From positions 1,762,501 through 1,826,500 of the forward strand of contig NZ_CP062253.1 of the NCBI RefSeq assembly GCF_014863585.1: DNA of 64,000 bases. Direction: 5' to 3'. Shown piece after piece: positions 53,673-63,418 of this stretch. The first letter of the stretch is position 1, and each line of letters begins with the position of its first letter. The position numbers and the translations under genes are program-made. Under the pieces are notes generated by a model. The model was not told where the DNA came from. It was given only the letters and a program-made list of their open reading frames with translations, and did not search any database. Source of the DNA: Pseudomonas gozinkensis (GTDB lineage: Bacteria; Pseudomonadota; Gammaproteobacteria; Pseudomonadales; Pseudomonadaceae).

Positions 53673-54341
53673 ATGGCGACGCGTATTTACCGAAAGCTGC
53701 CGGGCATGGAGCTGGAGTTCGTTTCAGGGAGGCTGGAGAGGGATGTGGCGCAGGGAGCCATCTACTATGAGGTGGTGTTCGATCTGCGGCTGGACTTTGT
53801 TAATTTCGTGGTCATGGCCAATCAGTACATCCCGAATTATCTGGACAACCCGATTAATGCGATCCGGCCTGAATTTGGCGGATTGGCCTATCACTACGCC
53901 TACAATTATTTCTTTGATGCGGCAGGCAAAATCCGCGATAACCCATCGTTGTTTGCCCTGTTTACCCACTCCAGTTTTTACATGGATCAATGGTCGAGTG
54001 GGAGTGGGCCGCTGGAGCGTCGGTATGAAAAACCCGTGTTCGTTGTCACCGACAATCAGTTGCGGGTGACGGCGAGGCAGTACTTTCGCCTGAGTGCCGG
54101 TTCGCCCCCGATCGAGATCAGCGATCTGCCGCGCATATTCTTCGAATGGGCCCTGAATCTGATGGAGGGCGATGACCTGTCCTCTGGCACTGCGCCCGAA
54201 ACCAAAGTGGTGCTCATGCAGGCTGATGAGGACGTGGTCGATGTCGGTGGTGAAAGTGTGTTCAAGGGAACGCACTACCTCGATAACGCAACGCTGTCTT
54301 TTGGTCCTATCACTCAGGCCCAAGTTTTGGTTGCCGGCTGA
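53673..54341 (+). CDS. Unrecognised 222-residue protein
   Basis: 222 residues from the ATG at 53673, which follows CGGGG; the frame is open from an ATG at 53610 that lacks a ribosome site. No family was recognised. The protein starts ATRIYRKLPGMELEFVSGRLERDV and is rich in Phe, Tyr, Asp and Asn (IPNYLDNPINAIRPEFGGLAYHYAYNYFFDAAGK), with no signal peptide, membrane segment or cysteine. The composition suggests a compact beta-rich soluble protein. It sits alone between flhB and flhA, downstream of the lux-box-like site. Quorum-regulated expression is inference. It is unlike its flagellar neighbours and may be a recent insertion. Confidence 0.75.
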   Translation: MATRIYRKLPGMELEFVSGRLERDVAQGAIYYEVVFDLRLDFVNFVVMANQYIPNYLDNPINAIRPEFGGLAYHYAYNYFFDAAGKIRDNPSLFALFTHSSFYMDQWSSGSGPLERRYEKPVFVVTDNQLRVTARQYFRLSAGSPPIEISDLPRIFFEWALNLMEGDDLSSGTAPETKVVLMQADEDVVDVGGESVFKGTHYLDNATLSFGPITQAQVLVAG

Positions 54342-54458
54342 CCGGCGAGGTTTCAATCCATCGAATTGCTCTGTCACTGGGGGCAGGCTTGTGCCGGGCT
54401 CGGTGCACTTGCCTCCATTCAGGTTCGTCGCCCCTCTATTTCAATCCCCCGCAAAAGT

Positions 54459-54474
54459 TGGAAGGCTTCTTGCA
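54459..54474 (+). promoter_or_regulatory. sigma54 promoter of flhA
   Basis: TGGAAGGCTTCTTGCA keeps TGG, TTGCA and the GG/GC spacing of the sigma54 pattern, 62 bases before flhA. The middle of the -24 element is imperfect. Confidence 0.7.
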
Positions 54475-54535
54475 GTAGCCGCCGTGCGCCTGCTTCGGGC
54501 GTCAAAAGTTTGCTTTAAAGGAACGGGGAAAACCG

Positions 54536-56665
54536 GTGGATCGCTCTCAGTTAATCAACAGTGCTCGCTCGAACATTGCCGACCTCAGTCGGGGCAATCT
54601 GGGTGTGCCGCTGTTGCTGCTGGTCATGCTGGCGATGATGATGTTGCCGGTGCCGCCGTTCCTGCTCGACGTGTTCTTCACCTTCAACATTGCCCTGTCG
54701 ATCGTCGTGCTGCTGGTCTGCGTGTACGCCTTGCGGCCGCTGGATTTCGCGGTGTTCCCGACGATCCTGCTGGTGGCGACGCTGTTGCGGCTGGCGCTGA
54801 ACGTGGCGTCGACGCGGGTGGTGATGCTCCACGGTCAGGACGGCCACGCCGCCGCCGGTAAGGTGATCCAGGCCTTCGGTGAGGTGGTGATCGGCGGTAA
54901 CTACGTGGTTGGTATCGTGGTTTTCGCGATCTTGATGATCATCAACTTCGTCGTGGTGACCAAAGGTGCCGGGCGGATTTCCGAGGTGAGCGCGCGTTTC
55001 ACCCTCGATGCGATGCCCGGCAAGCAAATGGCAATCGACGCCGACCTCAACGCCGGTCTGATCGACCAGGCCCAGGCCAAGGCCCGCCGTCAGGAAGTGG
55101 CCCAGGAGGCTGAGTTCTACGGATCGATGGACGGTGCCAGCAAGTTCGTGCGCGGTGACGCCATCGCCGGTTTGCTGATTTTGTTCATCAACCTGATCGG
55201 CGGCATGGCCGTCGGTATCTTCCAGCACAACATGACGTTCGCCGACGCCGGCAAGGTTTACGCCTTGCTGACCATCGGTGACGGTTTAGTGGCGCAATTG
55301 CCATCACTGTTGTTATCTACAGCTGCAGCGATCATGGTGACCCGTGCTTCCGGTTCGGAAGACATGGGCAAGCAGATCAATCGCCAGATGTTCGCCTCAC
55401 CGAAAGCGCTGGCGGTGGCGGCCGGTCTGATGGCGGTCATGGGCCTGGTGCCGGGCATGCCGCACTTCTCGTTCCTGAGCATGGCCGCCCTGGCTGCCGG
55501 TGGCGCTTACCTGTTCTGGAAGAAACAGAACGTGGCCAAGGTCGTTGCGCTGGAAGAGGTCAAGCGCCAGCAGGAACTGCTGCCGTCGCCGGCCCGCGCC
55601 ATGGAAACCAAGGAGCTGGGCTGGGACGACGTGACCCCGATCGACATGATCGGCCTGGAAGTCGGCTACCGCCTGATTCCGCTGGTGGACCGCAACCAGG
55701 GCGGGCAATTGCTGGCGCGGATCAAGGGCGTGCGCAAAAAGCTCTCGCAGGATCTGGGCTTCCTGATGCCGACCGTGCACATCCGCGACAACCTCGACCT
55801 GGCGCCGAGCGCCTATCGCCTGACCCTGATGGGTGTGATCCTGGCCGAGGCCGAGATCTATCCGGATCGCGAACTGGCAATCAACCCGGGGCAGGTCTAC
55901 GGCTCGCTCAACGGCATTACCGCCAAAGATCCGGCTTTCGGCCTGGAGGCGGTGTGGATCGAAGTCAGCCAGCGTGCCCAGGCGCAATCGCTTGGTTACA
56001 CCGTGGTCGATGCCAGCACCGTGGTTGCGACCCACTTGAACCAGATTCTGTACAAGCACTCCAGCGAGCTGATCGGCCACGAAGAAGTGCAGCAATTGAT
56101 GCAATTGCTGGCCAAGAGCTCGCCGAAACTGGCTGAAGAGCTGGTGCCGGGTGTGGTCACGCTGTCGCAACTGCTCAAAGTGTTGCAGGCATTGCTGGCC
56201 GAACACGTGCCGGTGCGCGATATTCGCAGCATTGCCGAAGCCATCGCCAACAATGCCGCCAAGAGTCAAGATACCGCCGCTTTGGTGGCCGCTGTGCGGG
56301 TCGGCGTATCCCGCGCCATCGTCCAAAGCATTGTAGGGACTGAGTCGGAGCTGCCAGTTATCACGCTGGAGCCAAGGTTGGAACAAATATTGCTCAATAG
56401 TCTGCAGAAGGCAGGACAAGGCTCGGAAGAGGGCGTTCTGCTGGAGCCAAGCATGGCCGAGAAGCTGCAGCGTTCGCTGATCGAAGCGGCGCAGCGTCAG
56501 GAAATGCAAGGTCAGCCGGTGATCCTGTTGGTAGCAGGCCCGGTTCGCGCGATGCTCTCGCGCTTTGGTCGCCTGGCAGTTCCCGGACTGCATGTGCTGG
56601 CCTACCAGGAAATTCCGGACAACAAGCAAGTGACCATCGTTGCGACAGTAGGGCCCAACGGCTGA
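54536..56665 (+). CDS. flhA: Flagellar export gate protein FlhA
   Basis: 709 residues from a GTG. Eight membrane segments lie in the first 320 residues, with the FHIPEP-type region (RLALNVASTRVVMLHGQDGHAAAGKVIQAFGEVVIGGNYVVG, then GRISEVSARFTLDAMPGKQMAIDADLNAGLI). The cytoplasmic domain (about 350-709) forms the nonameric ring that receives chaperone-substrate complexes. The stop is followed 11 bases later by flhF, as in other polar-flagellated bacteria. Confidence 0.97.
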   Translation: MDRSQLINSARSNIADLSRGNLGVPLLLLVMLAMMMLPVPPFLLDVFFTFNIALSIVVLLVCVYALRPLDFAVFPTILLVATLLRLALNVASTRVVMLHGQDGHAAAGKVIQAFGEVVIGGNYVVGIVVFAILMIINFVVVTKGAGRISEVSARFTLDAMPGKQMAIDADLNAGLIDQAQAKARRQEVAQEAEFYGSMDGASKFVRGDAIAGLLILFINLIGGMAVGIFQHNMTFADAGKVYALLTIGDGLVAQLPSLLLSTAAAIMVTRASGSEDMGKQINRQMFASPKALAVAAGLMAVMGLVPGMPHFSFLSMAALAAGGAYLFWKKQNVAKVVALEEVKRQQELLPSPARAMETKELGWDDVTPIDMIGLEVGYRLIPLVDRNQGGQLLARIKGVRKKLSQDLGFLMPTVHIRDNLDLAPSAYRLTLMGVILAEAEIYPDRELAINPGQVYGSLNGITAKDPAFGLEAVWIEVSQRAQAQSLGYTVVDASTVVATHLNQILYKHSSELIGHEEVQQLMQLLAKSSPKLAEELVPGVVTLSQLLKVLQALLAEHVPVRDIRSIAEAIANNAAKSQDTAALVAAVRVGVSRAIVQSIVGTESELPVITLEPRLEQILLNSLQKAGQGSEEGVLLEPSMAEKLQRSLIEAAQRQEMQGQPVILLVAGPVRAMLSRFGRLAVPGLHVLAYQEIPDNKQVTIVATVGPNG

Positions 56666-56676
56666 GGTAGTGGTTT

Positions 56677-58017
56677 ATGCAAGTTAAGCGTTTTTTCGCC
56701 GCCGATATGCGTCAGGCCATGAAGCTGGTTCGTGATGAGCTGGGCGCTGATGCCGCCATCATTGGCAACCGCCGCATTGCCGGCGGTGTCGAGCTGACGG
56801 CGGCGCTCGATTACAAACTGTCGGCGCTGGCCCCGCGTGTTCCGAACATGGAACTCGAGGACGAGCTGCGCAAGACCCAGTCGCGCATCGTCACCGCCCA
56901 GGCCGAACTGAGCCTGCGTGGCGAAGCCGACGGCAACACCAATCGCCAGCTGTTCGCCGGGCTGCCGTTGACGGCCGGGCTGCCGCTGACTGCTGCCGAG
57001 CCACTGACCGAACCGACCTACGAAGCGCCGGCCCGTCCGGTACCGGCGCCCGCAGCGGTTTCCGCTGGCGTTGACCCGCGTGCACTGGACTCGATGCGTT
57101 TCGAACTCAACAGCCTGCGCGAACTGATGGAAGTGCAACTCGGCACCCTGGCCTGGAACCAGCTGCAAGGCAGCCGTCCGGCCCAGGCCAATCTGTACCG
57201 TCGTCTGCAGCGCATTGGTTTGTCTGGCCCGTTGTCCCGCGATCTGCTGTCGATGATCACCGAGATCGACGAGCCTCGTCAGGCCTGGCGCATGCTGCTG
57301 GCGCACCTGGCGCGGATGATTGCCGTGCCGGAAGTCGAGCCGCTGGAAGAGGGCGGTGTGATTGCCATGGTCGGTCCTGCCGGCATGGGCAAGACCACCA
57401 CCCTCGCCAAACTGGCCGCCCGTTATGTGCTCAAGTACGGCGCGCAGAACATCGCGCTGGTGAGCATGGACAGTTTCCGTATCGGCGCGCAGGAGCAGCT
57501 CAAGACTCTGGGTCGCATCCTCAACGTGTCGGTGACCCATGTCGATCCGGGCCAGTCCCTGGTGCAGGCGCTGGATCCACTGCTGCGCAAACGCGTGGTG
57601 CTGATCGATACCGCCGGCCTGCAAGCCAGCGATCCGGCCCTGCGCATGCAGCTGGAAAGTCTGGCCGGTCGTGGCATTCGGTCGAAAAATTATCTGGTGC
57701 TGGCAACCACCAGCCAGAAACAGGTTCTAACCGCCGCTTATCACAGTTACAAGCGTTGCGGGCTTGCCGGGTGCATCCTGACTAAACTGGATGAGACGGC
57801 CAGCCTCGGCGAAGTGCTGAGCCTGGCGATCAGTCACGAACTGCCGGTCGCCTACCTGACCGATGGGCCGCGTATTCCGGATGATCTGCATCTGCCGCGC
57901 CGTCATCAACTGGTCAGCCGCGCCGTCAGTGTGCAAATGCAGGAAGAACCCAGCGAAGAAGCCATGGCTGACATGTTCGCTGATATCTACCACAGTCCGA
58001 CCAAGCAGGTTGGCTGA
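56677..58017 (+). CDS. flhF: Flagellar placement GTPase FlhF
   Basis: 446 residues. The N-terminal basic part (MQVKRFFAADMRQAMKLVRDELGADAAIIGNRRIAGGVEL) is the B domain. A Pro/Ala-rich linker (about 85-130) follows. The SRP-type NG domain has G1 GPAGMGKTT at 233-241, VSMDSFRIGAQEQLK, VVLIDTAGL and TKLDETASLGEVLSLA. FlhF marks the cell pole for flagellum assembly and works with FleN to limit number. The 113-base gap to fleN has no clear gene. Confidence 0.96.
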   Translation: MQVKRFFAADMRQAMKLVRDELGADAAIIGNRRIAGGVELTAALDYKLSALAPRVPNMELEDELRKTQSRIVTAQAELSLRGEADGNTNRQLFAGLPLTAGLPLTAAEPLTEPTYEAPARPVPAPAAVSAGVDPRALDSMRFELNSLRELMEVQLGTLAWNQLQGSRPAQANLYRRLQRIGLSGPLSRDLLSMITEIDEPRQAWRMLLAHLARMIAVPEVEPLEEGGVIAMVGPAGMGKTTTLAKLAARYVLKYGAQNIALVSMDSFRIGAQEQLKTLGRILNVSVTHVDPGQSLVQALDPLLRKRVVLIDTAGLQASDPALRMQLESLAGRGIRSKNYLVLATTSQKQVLTAAYHSYKRCGLAGCILTKLDETASLGEVLSLAISHELPVAYLTDGPRIPDDLHLPRRHQLVSRAVSVQMQEEPSEEAMADMFADIYHSPTKQVG

Positions 58018-58130
58018 GGTAATGAACCGTTTTTGTACCTACATCGATGGTCTGCCATGCATTGTTCCGGTTGTGAACGCGCAGCCAGTAATGTGGCCTC
58101 CGTCTATGCAAGACAAGGTAAAGAAATAAC

Positions 58131-58961
58131 ATGGGCAGCATGCATCCCGTACAGGTGATCGCGGTGACCGGCGGCAAAGGTGGCGTCGGCAAGACTAATG
58201 TGTCAGTGAACTTGTCCCTGGCCCTGGCAGAGCTTGGCCGTCGGGTCATGCTGCTGGACGCCGACCTGGGGCTGGCGAACGTCGACGTTCTGCTGGGCCT
58301 CACACCCAAACGCACCCTGGCCGACGTGATCGAAGGCCGCTGCGAGCTGCGCGACGTGCTGTTGCAAGGCCCCGGCGGGATCCGCATCGTGCCGGCCGCT
58401 TCCGGCACCCAGAGCATGGTTCACCTGAGCCCGGCCCAGCATGCCGGCCTGATTCAGGCCTTCAGTGACATCGGCGACAATCTCGACGTACTGGTGATCG
58501 ACACCGCTGCGGGTATTGGTGACTCGGTAGTCAGTTTTGTTCGCGCAGCCCAGGAAGTTTTGCTGGTGGTCTGCGACGAGCCGACCTCGATCACCGACGC
58601 CTACGCGCTGATCAAGCTGCTCAACCGCGATTACGGCATGAACCGCTTCCGCGTCCTGGCCAACATGGCGCAGAGCCCGCAGGAAGGTCGCAATCTGTTC
58701 GCCAAGTTGACCAAGGTCACGGATCGCTTCCTCGACGTCGCCCTACAATACGTCGGCGCGGTGCCCTACGACGAAAGCGTGCGCAAGGCGGTGCAGAAGC
58801 AGCGTGCGGTCTATGAAGCCTTCCCGCGTTCCAAGTGCGCACTGGCGTTCAAGGCGATCGCACAGAAGGTCGACACCTGGCCGCTGCCCGCCAACCCGCG
58901 TGGCCACCTCGAATTTTTCGTCGAGCGCCTCGTGCAGCAAACGGCAGGACCTGTGCTATGA
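58131..58961 (+). CDS. fleN: Flagellar number regulator FleN (MinD-like ATPase)
   Basis: 276 residues. A deviant Walker A motif KGGVGKT is at 16-22, followed by LLDADLGLANVDVLLGL and VIDTAAGIGDSVVSFVRAAQEVLLVVCDEPTSITDAYALIK. FleN (FlhG) antagonises FleQ and keeps the cell to its proper polar flagellum number. The start at 58131 has no strong ribosome site; the internal ATG at 58140 is an alternative. The stop overlaps fliA by 4 bases. Confidence 0.96.
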   Translation: MGSMHPVQVIAVTGGKGGVGKTNVSVNLSLALAELGRRVMLLDADLGLANVDVLLGLTPKRTLADVIEGRCELRDVLLQGPGGIRIVPAASGTQSMVHLSPAQHAGLIQAFSDIGDNLDVLVIDTAAGIGDSVVSFVRAAQEVLLVVCDEPTSITDAYALIKLLNRDYGMNRFRVLANMAQSPQEGRNLFAKLTKVTDRFLDVALQYVGAVPYDESVRKAVQKQRAVYEAFPRSKCALAFKAIAQKVDTWPLPANPRGHLEFFVERLVQQTAGPVL

Positions 58962-59698
58962 CCGCCAGCGGTATGAACCTTTACAAAAAGTCGGCGCGTG
59001 ACGCGCAGTACGAGCTGATCGAGCGTTACGCGCCACTGGTCAAACGCATCGCCTACCACTTGCTGGCGCGATTGCCGGCCAGTGTGCAGGTCGAAGACCT
59101 GATCCAGGCCGGGATGATCGGTCTGCTCGAAGTCTCGACCAAATACGACGCCAGCAAGGGCGCCAGTTTTGAAACGTACGCGGGTATCCGGATCCGTGGT
59201 GCGATGCTCGACGAAGTCCGTAAAGGGGACTGGGCTCCGCGCTCGGTTCACCGCAACACCCGTATGGTCAGCGACGCGATTCGCTCGATTGAAGCTAAAA
59301 CCGGCCGTGACGCTAAAGATCACGAAGTTGCGGCCGAACTCCAATTGAGTCTCGACGATTACTACGGGATTTTGAACGACACCCTGGGCAGCCGGCTGTT
59401 CAGTTTCGACGACCTGTTGCAGGACGGCGAACACGAAGGGCTGCACGAGGATGGCGCCAGTGCTCATCTGGAGCCGTCGCGCGATCTGGAAGACGAGCGT
59501 TTCCAGGCTGCGCTGGCGGACGCGATTGCCAATTTGCCGGAGCGTGAGCGACTGGTGTTGGCGCTGTACTACGACGAAGAGCTGAACCTCAAGGAGATCG
59601 GTGAAGTCCTTGGCGTCAGTGAATCGCGGGTCAGCCAGTTACACAGCCAGTGCGCGGCCCGCTTGCGGGGGCGTTTGGGGGAGTGGCGAGCGCGCTGA
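58958..59698 (+). CDS. fliA: Flagellar sigma factor FliA (sigma28)
   Basis: 246 residues from the ATG at 58958 (ATGA overlap with fleN); a second ATG at 58973 would give MNLYKKSARDAQ. Region 2 is YAPLVKRIAYHLLARLPASVQVEDLIQAGMIGLLEVSTKYDASKGASFETYAGIRIRGAMLDEVRKGDW. Region 4 is LPERERLVLALYYDEELNLKEIGEVLGVSESRVSQLHSQCAARLRGRL. It directs transcription of fliC and, probably, fliS in this window and is held by the anti-sigma FlgM encoded elsewhere. Confidence 0.97.
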   Translation: MTASGMNLYKKSARDAQYELIERYAPLVKRIAYHLLARLPASVQVEDLIQAGMIGLLEVSTKYDASKGASFETYAGIRIRGAMLDEVRKGDWAPRSVHRNTRMVSDAIRSIEAKTGRDAKDHEVAAELQLSLDDYYGILNDTLGSRLFSFDDLLQDGEHEGLHEDGASAHLEPSRDLEDERFQAALADAIANLPERERLVLALYYDEELNLKEIGEVLGVSESRVSQLHSQCAARLRGRLGEWRAR

Positions 59699-59742
59699 AG
59701 GCAGTGTGGGGACACTGCGAACGAGGCTGGTGCGGTGGTGAA

Positions 59743-59758
59743 CGGCACCGGTCTTGCT
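59743..59758 (+). promoter_or_regulatory. Candidate sigma54 promoter of the che genes
   Basis: CGGCACCGGTCTTGCT matches the sigma54 pattern with GGCAC and TTGCT at the correct spacing, 96 bases before cheY, in the fliA-cheY gap. Confidence 0.65.
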
Positions 59759-59810
59759 CTGTTGTGCTCCAGACAGTCATCGAGTGTTTTGCCGGATTGA
59801 TTGAAATGGC

Positions 59811-59833
59811 GCGTCCAGGTGCTGGACGCGTTT
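59811..59833 (+). terminator. Hairpin between fliA and cheY
   Basis: A perfect 8-bp stem GCGTCCAG (59811-59818) / CTGGACGC (59822-59829) with a GTG loop is followed by GTTT. The T-run is too short for a strong terminator, and it lies downstream of the candidate promoter, so attenuation or RNA processing is also possible. Confidence 0.45.
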
Positions 59834-59853
59834 AAGACTGCTTGGAGGTCGAA

Positions 59854-60237
59854 TTGAACAAAGACATGAAAATCCTCATCGTTGATGACTTCTCAACGAT
59901 GCGGCGGATCATCAAGAACCTGTTGCGTGACCTTGGGTTCACCAACACCGTTGAAGCCGACGATGGCACCACCGCCATTCCGGTGCTCAACAGCGGCAGC
60001 ATCGACTTTCTGGTGACCGACTGGAACATGCCCGGCATGACCGGTATCGACCTGCTGCGCCACGTGCGCGCCGATGAAAAGCTCAAGCACCTGCCGGTGC
60101 TGATGGTGACCGCTGAAGCCAAGCGCGAGCAGATCATCGAAGCGGCCCAGGCCGGCGTGAACGGCTATGTGGTCAAACCTTTCACGGCTCAGGCGTTGAA
60201 AGAAAAAATCGAGAAGATTTTCGAACGCATCGGCTGA
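59854..60237 (+). CDS. cheY: Chemotaxis response regulator CheY
   Basis: 127 residues from a TTG at 59854, which has GGAGG 5 bases upstream; starting at the ATG at 59866 would give the 123-residue form beginning [10 protein letters not shown] single receiver domain has the phosphoacceptor in [13 protein letters not shown] (Asp56 from the TTG), plus [12 protein letters not shown] and [17 protein letters not shown] with the conserved Thr and Lys. Phospho-CheY binds FliM and reverses the motor. cheZ follows after 18 bases. Confidence 0.96.
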   Translation: MNKDMKILIVDDFSTMRRIIKNLLRDLGFTNTVEADDGTTAIPVLNSGSIDFLVTDWNMPGMTGIDLLRHVRADEKLKHLPVLMVTAEAKREQIIEAAQAGVNGYVVKPFTAQALKEKIEKIFERIG

Positions 60238-60255
60238 TGAACGCGCGGGGGAGCT

Positions 60256-61044
60256 ATGGAGCATAAAGAATCTTCACAGGGCGACTTCGAGTCGACCCTG
60301 AAAAAACACGCGGTCGAACTGGTCGAAAGCCTTGAAAAGGGCAGGTTCGGCGACGCTGTGCAACTGATCCATGAGCTCAATCAGACCCGTGACCGTGGCC
60401 TGTACCAGGAAGTGGGCAAGCTCACGCGTGAACTGCACAGTGCGATCGTCAATTTCCAGATCGATCCGCACATGCCGCAGGCCGAGGAAGTGTCGCAAAT
60501 CACCGACGCCACCGAACGCCTGGGCTACGTGGTCAAACTGACCGAAGCTGCTGCCAACCGCACCATGGATCTGGTGGAAAGCGCGACCCCTGTGGTCAAT
60601 GGCCTGGCTGACGAGGCCCAGGCCTTGAGCGCCGATTGGGGCCGCTTCATGCGCCGTGAGGTCGGGGCTGAAGAGTTCCGTGAGCTGGCGCGCCGGGTCG
60701 ACGGTTTTCTGGCACGCAGCAGCGCGGACAACCGCGCGGTGTCGAGCAATCTGAACGACATTCTGCTCGCCCAGGATTACCAGGACCTCACCGGTCAGGT
60801 GATCAAGCGCGTGACCCAATTGGTCACCGAAGTCGAAAGCAACCTGCTCAAGCTCGTGCTCATGGCCAGCCAGGTGGACCGCTTTGCGGGCATCGAACAT
60901 GACCGTGCGGCAATGCTCGCTGAAAAAGATCCACAAAAACATCTCTCGCAGGGTGAAGGTCCGCAGATTCATGCCGATAAACGAGAAGACGTTGTGTCCG
61001 GTCAGGACGATGTGGACGATTTGTTATCCAGCCTTGGATTCTAG
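60256..61044 (+). CDS. cheZ: CheY phosphatase CheZ
   Basis: 262 residues, a long helical hairpin. The active-site segment DILLAQDYQDLTGQVIKRVTQLV contains the Gln-Asp-x2-Gln-type residues that attack CheY phosphate. The C-terminal tail (GQDDVDDLLSSLGF) is the CheY-binding peptide. The first 12 residues are charged and variable. It is 54 bases before cheA. Confidence 0.96.
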   Translation: MEHKESSQGDFESTLKKHAVELVESLEKGRFGDAVQLIHELNQTRDRGLYQEVGKLTRELHSAIVNFQIDPHMPQAEEVSQITDATERLGYVVKLTEAAANRTMDLVESATPVVNGLADEAQALSADWGRFMRREVGAEEFRELARRVDGFLARSSADNRAVSSNLNDILLAQDYQDLTGQVIKRVTQLVTEVESNLLKLVLMASQVDRFAGIEHDRAAMLAEKDPQKHLSQGEGPQIHADKREDVVSGQDDVDDLLSSLGF

Positions 61045-61098
61045 AGTTTTGGAATTTTAGGTTTTTTGGGTTTTTAGACCTGTAGGAGCACCCCATTA

Positions 61099-63369
61099 AT
61101 GAGCTTCGGCGCCGATGAAGAGATCCTTCAGGATTTCCTGGTTGAGGCCGGCGAGATTCTTGAGCAACTGTCCGAACAACTGGTCGAGCTGGAAAGCCGC
61201 CCGGATGACGCAGATCTGCTCAACGCAATTTTTCGCGGTTTCCACACTGTAAAAGGGGGCGCCGGCTTCCTTCAGCTCAACGAGCTGGTGGAGTGCTGTC
61301 ACATCGCCGAAAACGTGTTCGACATCCTGCGCAAGGGTGAGCGTCGCGTAGATGCAGAACTGATGGACGTGGTGCTCGAAGCGCTGGACGCGGTGAACAG
61401 CATGTTCAGCGAAGTCCGCGATCGCAGCCCGATTACCGCCGCCACCCCGGAACTGCTGGCTGCCCTGGCGCGTCTGGCCGAACCGCAATCGGCGGATGAA
61501 GCCCCGGCTTCGCCTGTGGCCGAGATGATCGAAGAACTGGTCGTCGAAGGCGAATCGGGGGATATCACCGATAACGAATTTGAACAGTTGCTGGACTCGC
61601 TGAACGCCGTCAAGGCCGAAGCCGAGGCCCCGGCGGCTGCCGCTGCGCCGGCTTCCGACGAAGCGGCCAGCGATGAAATCACCGACGCCGAGTTCGAGTC
61701 GCTGCTCGACCAGTTGCACGGCAAGGGCCAGTTCGCGGCCGACGCCGTGGCACCGGCAGCCGCTGCGCCAGCTGCTCCAGCGGCGGGCGACAGCTCGGAC
61801 ATCACCGACGACGAATTCGAAGCCTTGCTCGATCAGCTGCACGGCAAGGGCAACTTTGCCGTCGATGCGCTGGAATCGGCGATTGCTTCGGTGCCTGCAT
61901 CGGCTGCTCCGGCAGCGGCGGCGGCCGGTAGCGATCTGATCACCGATCACGAGTTCGAATCGCTGCTCGACGATCTGCATGGCAAAGGCAAGTTCACTGA
62001 CGTCGCCACCGGTGCCGTCGTGACGGCCGGCAATGCTTCTGCTGTTGCAGCGCCTGCCGCCAAGGCCCCGGCCGCTGCGGCAAAACCTGCTGCAAAAGCG
62101 CCTGAACCGAAAGCCGAACCGGCCAAACCGGCTGCCGCCGCAGCACCGGCTCCGGCCCGTGCTCCAGCGACGCCGCCACCGGAAAAACCGGCGAGCGAAG
62201 CCGAGACCACCGTCCGTGTGGACACCGCGCGTCTCGACGAAATCATGAACATGGTCGGCGAGCTGGTGCTGGTGCGTAACCGTCTGGTGCGCCTGGGCCT
62301 GAACAGCGGCGACGAGTCGATGCAGAAGGCCGTGTCGAACCTCGACGTGGTCACCGCCGACTTGCAGACCGCGGTGATGAAGACCCGGATGCAGCCGATC
62401 AAGAAAGTCTTCGGCCGCTTCCCGCGCCTGGTTCGCGACCTGGCACGTCAGCTGAAGAAAGAGATCAACCTGGAACTGGTGGGCGAAGAGACCGACCTCG
62501 ACAAGAACCTCGTCGAGGCACTGGCCGACCCGCTGGTCCACTTGGTGCGCAACGCGGTCGACCACGGCATCGAGTCGCCGGAAGAACGCGAAGCTTCGGG
62601 CAAGGCCCGTGGCGGCAAGGTGATCCTGGCCGCCGAGCAGGAAGGCGACCACATCCTGCTGTCGATCTCCGACGACGGCAAAGGCATGGACCCGAACGTC
62701 CTGCGCGCCATCGCCGTGAAACGCGGTGTGATGGACAAGGATGCTGCCGATCGCTTGAGCGACACCGAGTGCTACAACCTGATTTTCGCCCCGGGTTTCT
62801 CGACCAAGACCGAGATCTCCGACGTGTCCGGCCGTGGTGTCGGCATGGACGTGGTGAAGACCAAGATTTCCCAGCTCAACGGTTCGATCAACATCTACTC
62901 GACCAAGGGCGCCGGCTCGAAAATCGTCATCAAGGTGCCGCTGACCCTGGCGATCATGCCGACCCTGATGGTGATGCTCGGCAACCAGGCGTTCGCGTTC
63001 CCGCTGGTGAACGTCAACGAAATCTTCCACCTCGACCTGTCGACCACCAACGTGGTGGATGGCCAGGAAGTGGTGATCGTGCGGGACAAGGCGCTGCCAT
63101 TGTTCTACCTCAAGCGCTGGCTGGTCAGCTCCGCCGCTCACGAAGAGCAGCGCGAAGGCCATGTGGTGATCCTTTCGGTGGGCACCCAGCGGATCGGCTT
63201 CGTCGTCGATCAACTGGTCGGCCAGGAAGAAGTGGTCATCAAGCCATTGGGCAAGATGCTCCAGGGAACTCCGGGCATGTCCGGCGCCACCATCACCGGT
63301 GACGGCCGCATTGCACTGATTCTCGATGTTCCGAGCATGCTCAAGCGTTACGCCGCACGGCGTATTTGA
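61099..63369 (+). CDS. cheA: Chemotaxis histidine kinase CheA
   Basis: 756 residues. The HPt domain has the phosphorylated His49 in [16 protein letters not shown]. Residues about 130-370 are an Ala/Pro-rich linker with four acidic motifs of the form ITDxEFExLLDxLHGKG at about residues 156, 194, 235 and 280. The dimerisation domain begins [27 protein letters not shown] (about 373). The kinase domain has [25 protein letters not shown] and [11 protein letters not shown] CheW-like domain ends the protein (about 615-756). No classic CheY-binding P2 domain is obvious, and the repeated linker motif occupies its place. CheA phosphorylates CheY and CheB. Confidence 0.97.
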   Translation: MSFGADEEILQDFLVEAGEILEQLSEQLVELESRPDDADLLNAIFRGFHTVKGGAGFLQLNELVECCHIAENVFDILRKGERRVDAELMDVVLEALDAVNSMFSEVRDRSPITAATPELLAALARLAEPQSADEAPASPVAEMIEELVVEGESGDITDNEFEQLLDSLNAVKAEAEAPAAAAAPASDEAASDEITDAEFESLLDQLHGKGQFAADAVAPAAAAPAAPAAGDSSDITDDEFEALLDQLHGKGNFAVDALESAIASVPASAAPAAAAAGSDLITDHEFESLLDDLHGKGKFTDVATGAVVTAGNASAVAAPAAKAPAAAAKPAAKAPEPKAEPAKPAAAAAPAPARAPATPPPEKPASEAETTVRVDTARLDEIMNMVGELVLVRNRLVRLGLNSGDESMQKAVSNLDVVTADLQTAVMKTRMQPIKKVFGRFPRLVRDLARQLKKEINLELVGEETDLDKNLVEALADPLVHLVRNAVDHGIESPEEREASGKARGGKVILAAEQEGDHILLSISDDGKGMDPNVLRAIAVKRGVMDKDAADRLSDTECYNLIFAPGFSTKTEISDVSGRGVGMDVVKTKISQLNGSINIYSTKGAGSKIVIKVPLTLAIMPTLMVMLGNQAFAFPLVNVNEIFHLDLSTTNVVDGQEVVIVRDKALPLFYLKRWLVSSAAHEEQREGHVVILSVGTQRIGFVVDQLVGQEEVVIKPLGKMLQGTPGMSGATITGDGRIALILDVPSMLKRYAARRI

Positions 63370-63376
63370 ATCCGGG

Positions 63377-63402
63377 GCGGCGGGGCGACAGCGTCCCGCC
63401 GC
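63377..63402 (+). other. Intercistronic hairpin between cheA and cheB
   Basis: An 11-bp stem GCGGCGGGGCG (63377-63387) / CGTCCCGCCGC (63392-63402), with one G-U pair and an ACAG loop, lies just before the cheB ribosome site (GGAG, 63410-63413). There is no T-run, so it more likely affects message stability or cheB translation than termination. Confidence 0.5.
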
Positions 63403-63418
63403 ACCTAATGGAGTGTTT

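Noticed and set aside
54172..54861. 229-codon forward frame bridging the orphan gene and flhA
   Set aside because: It runs out of frame through the end of the orphan gene and the first part of flhA.
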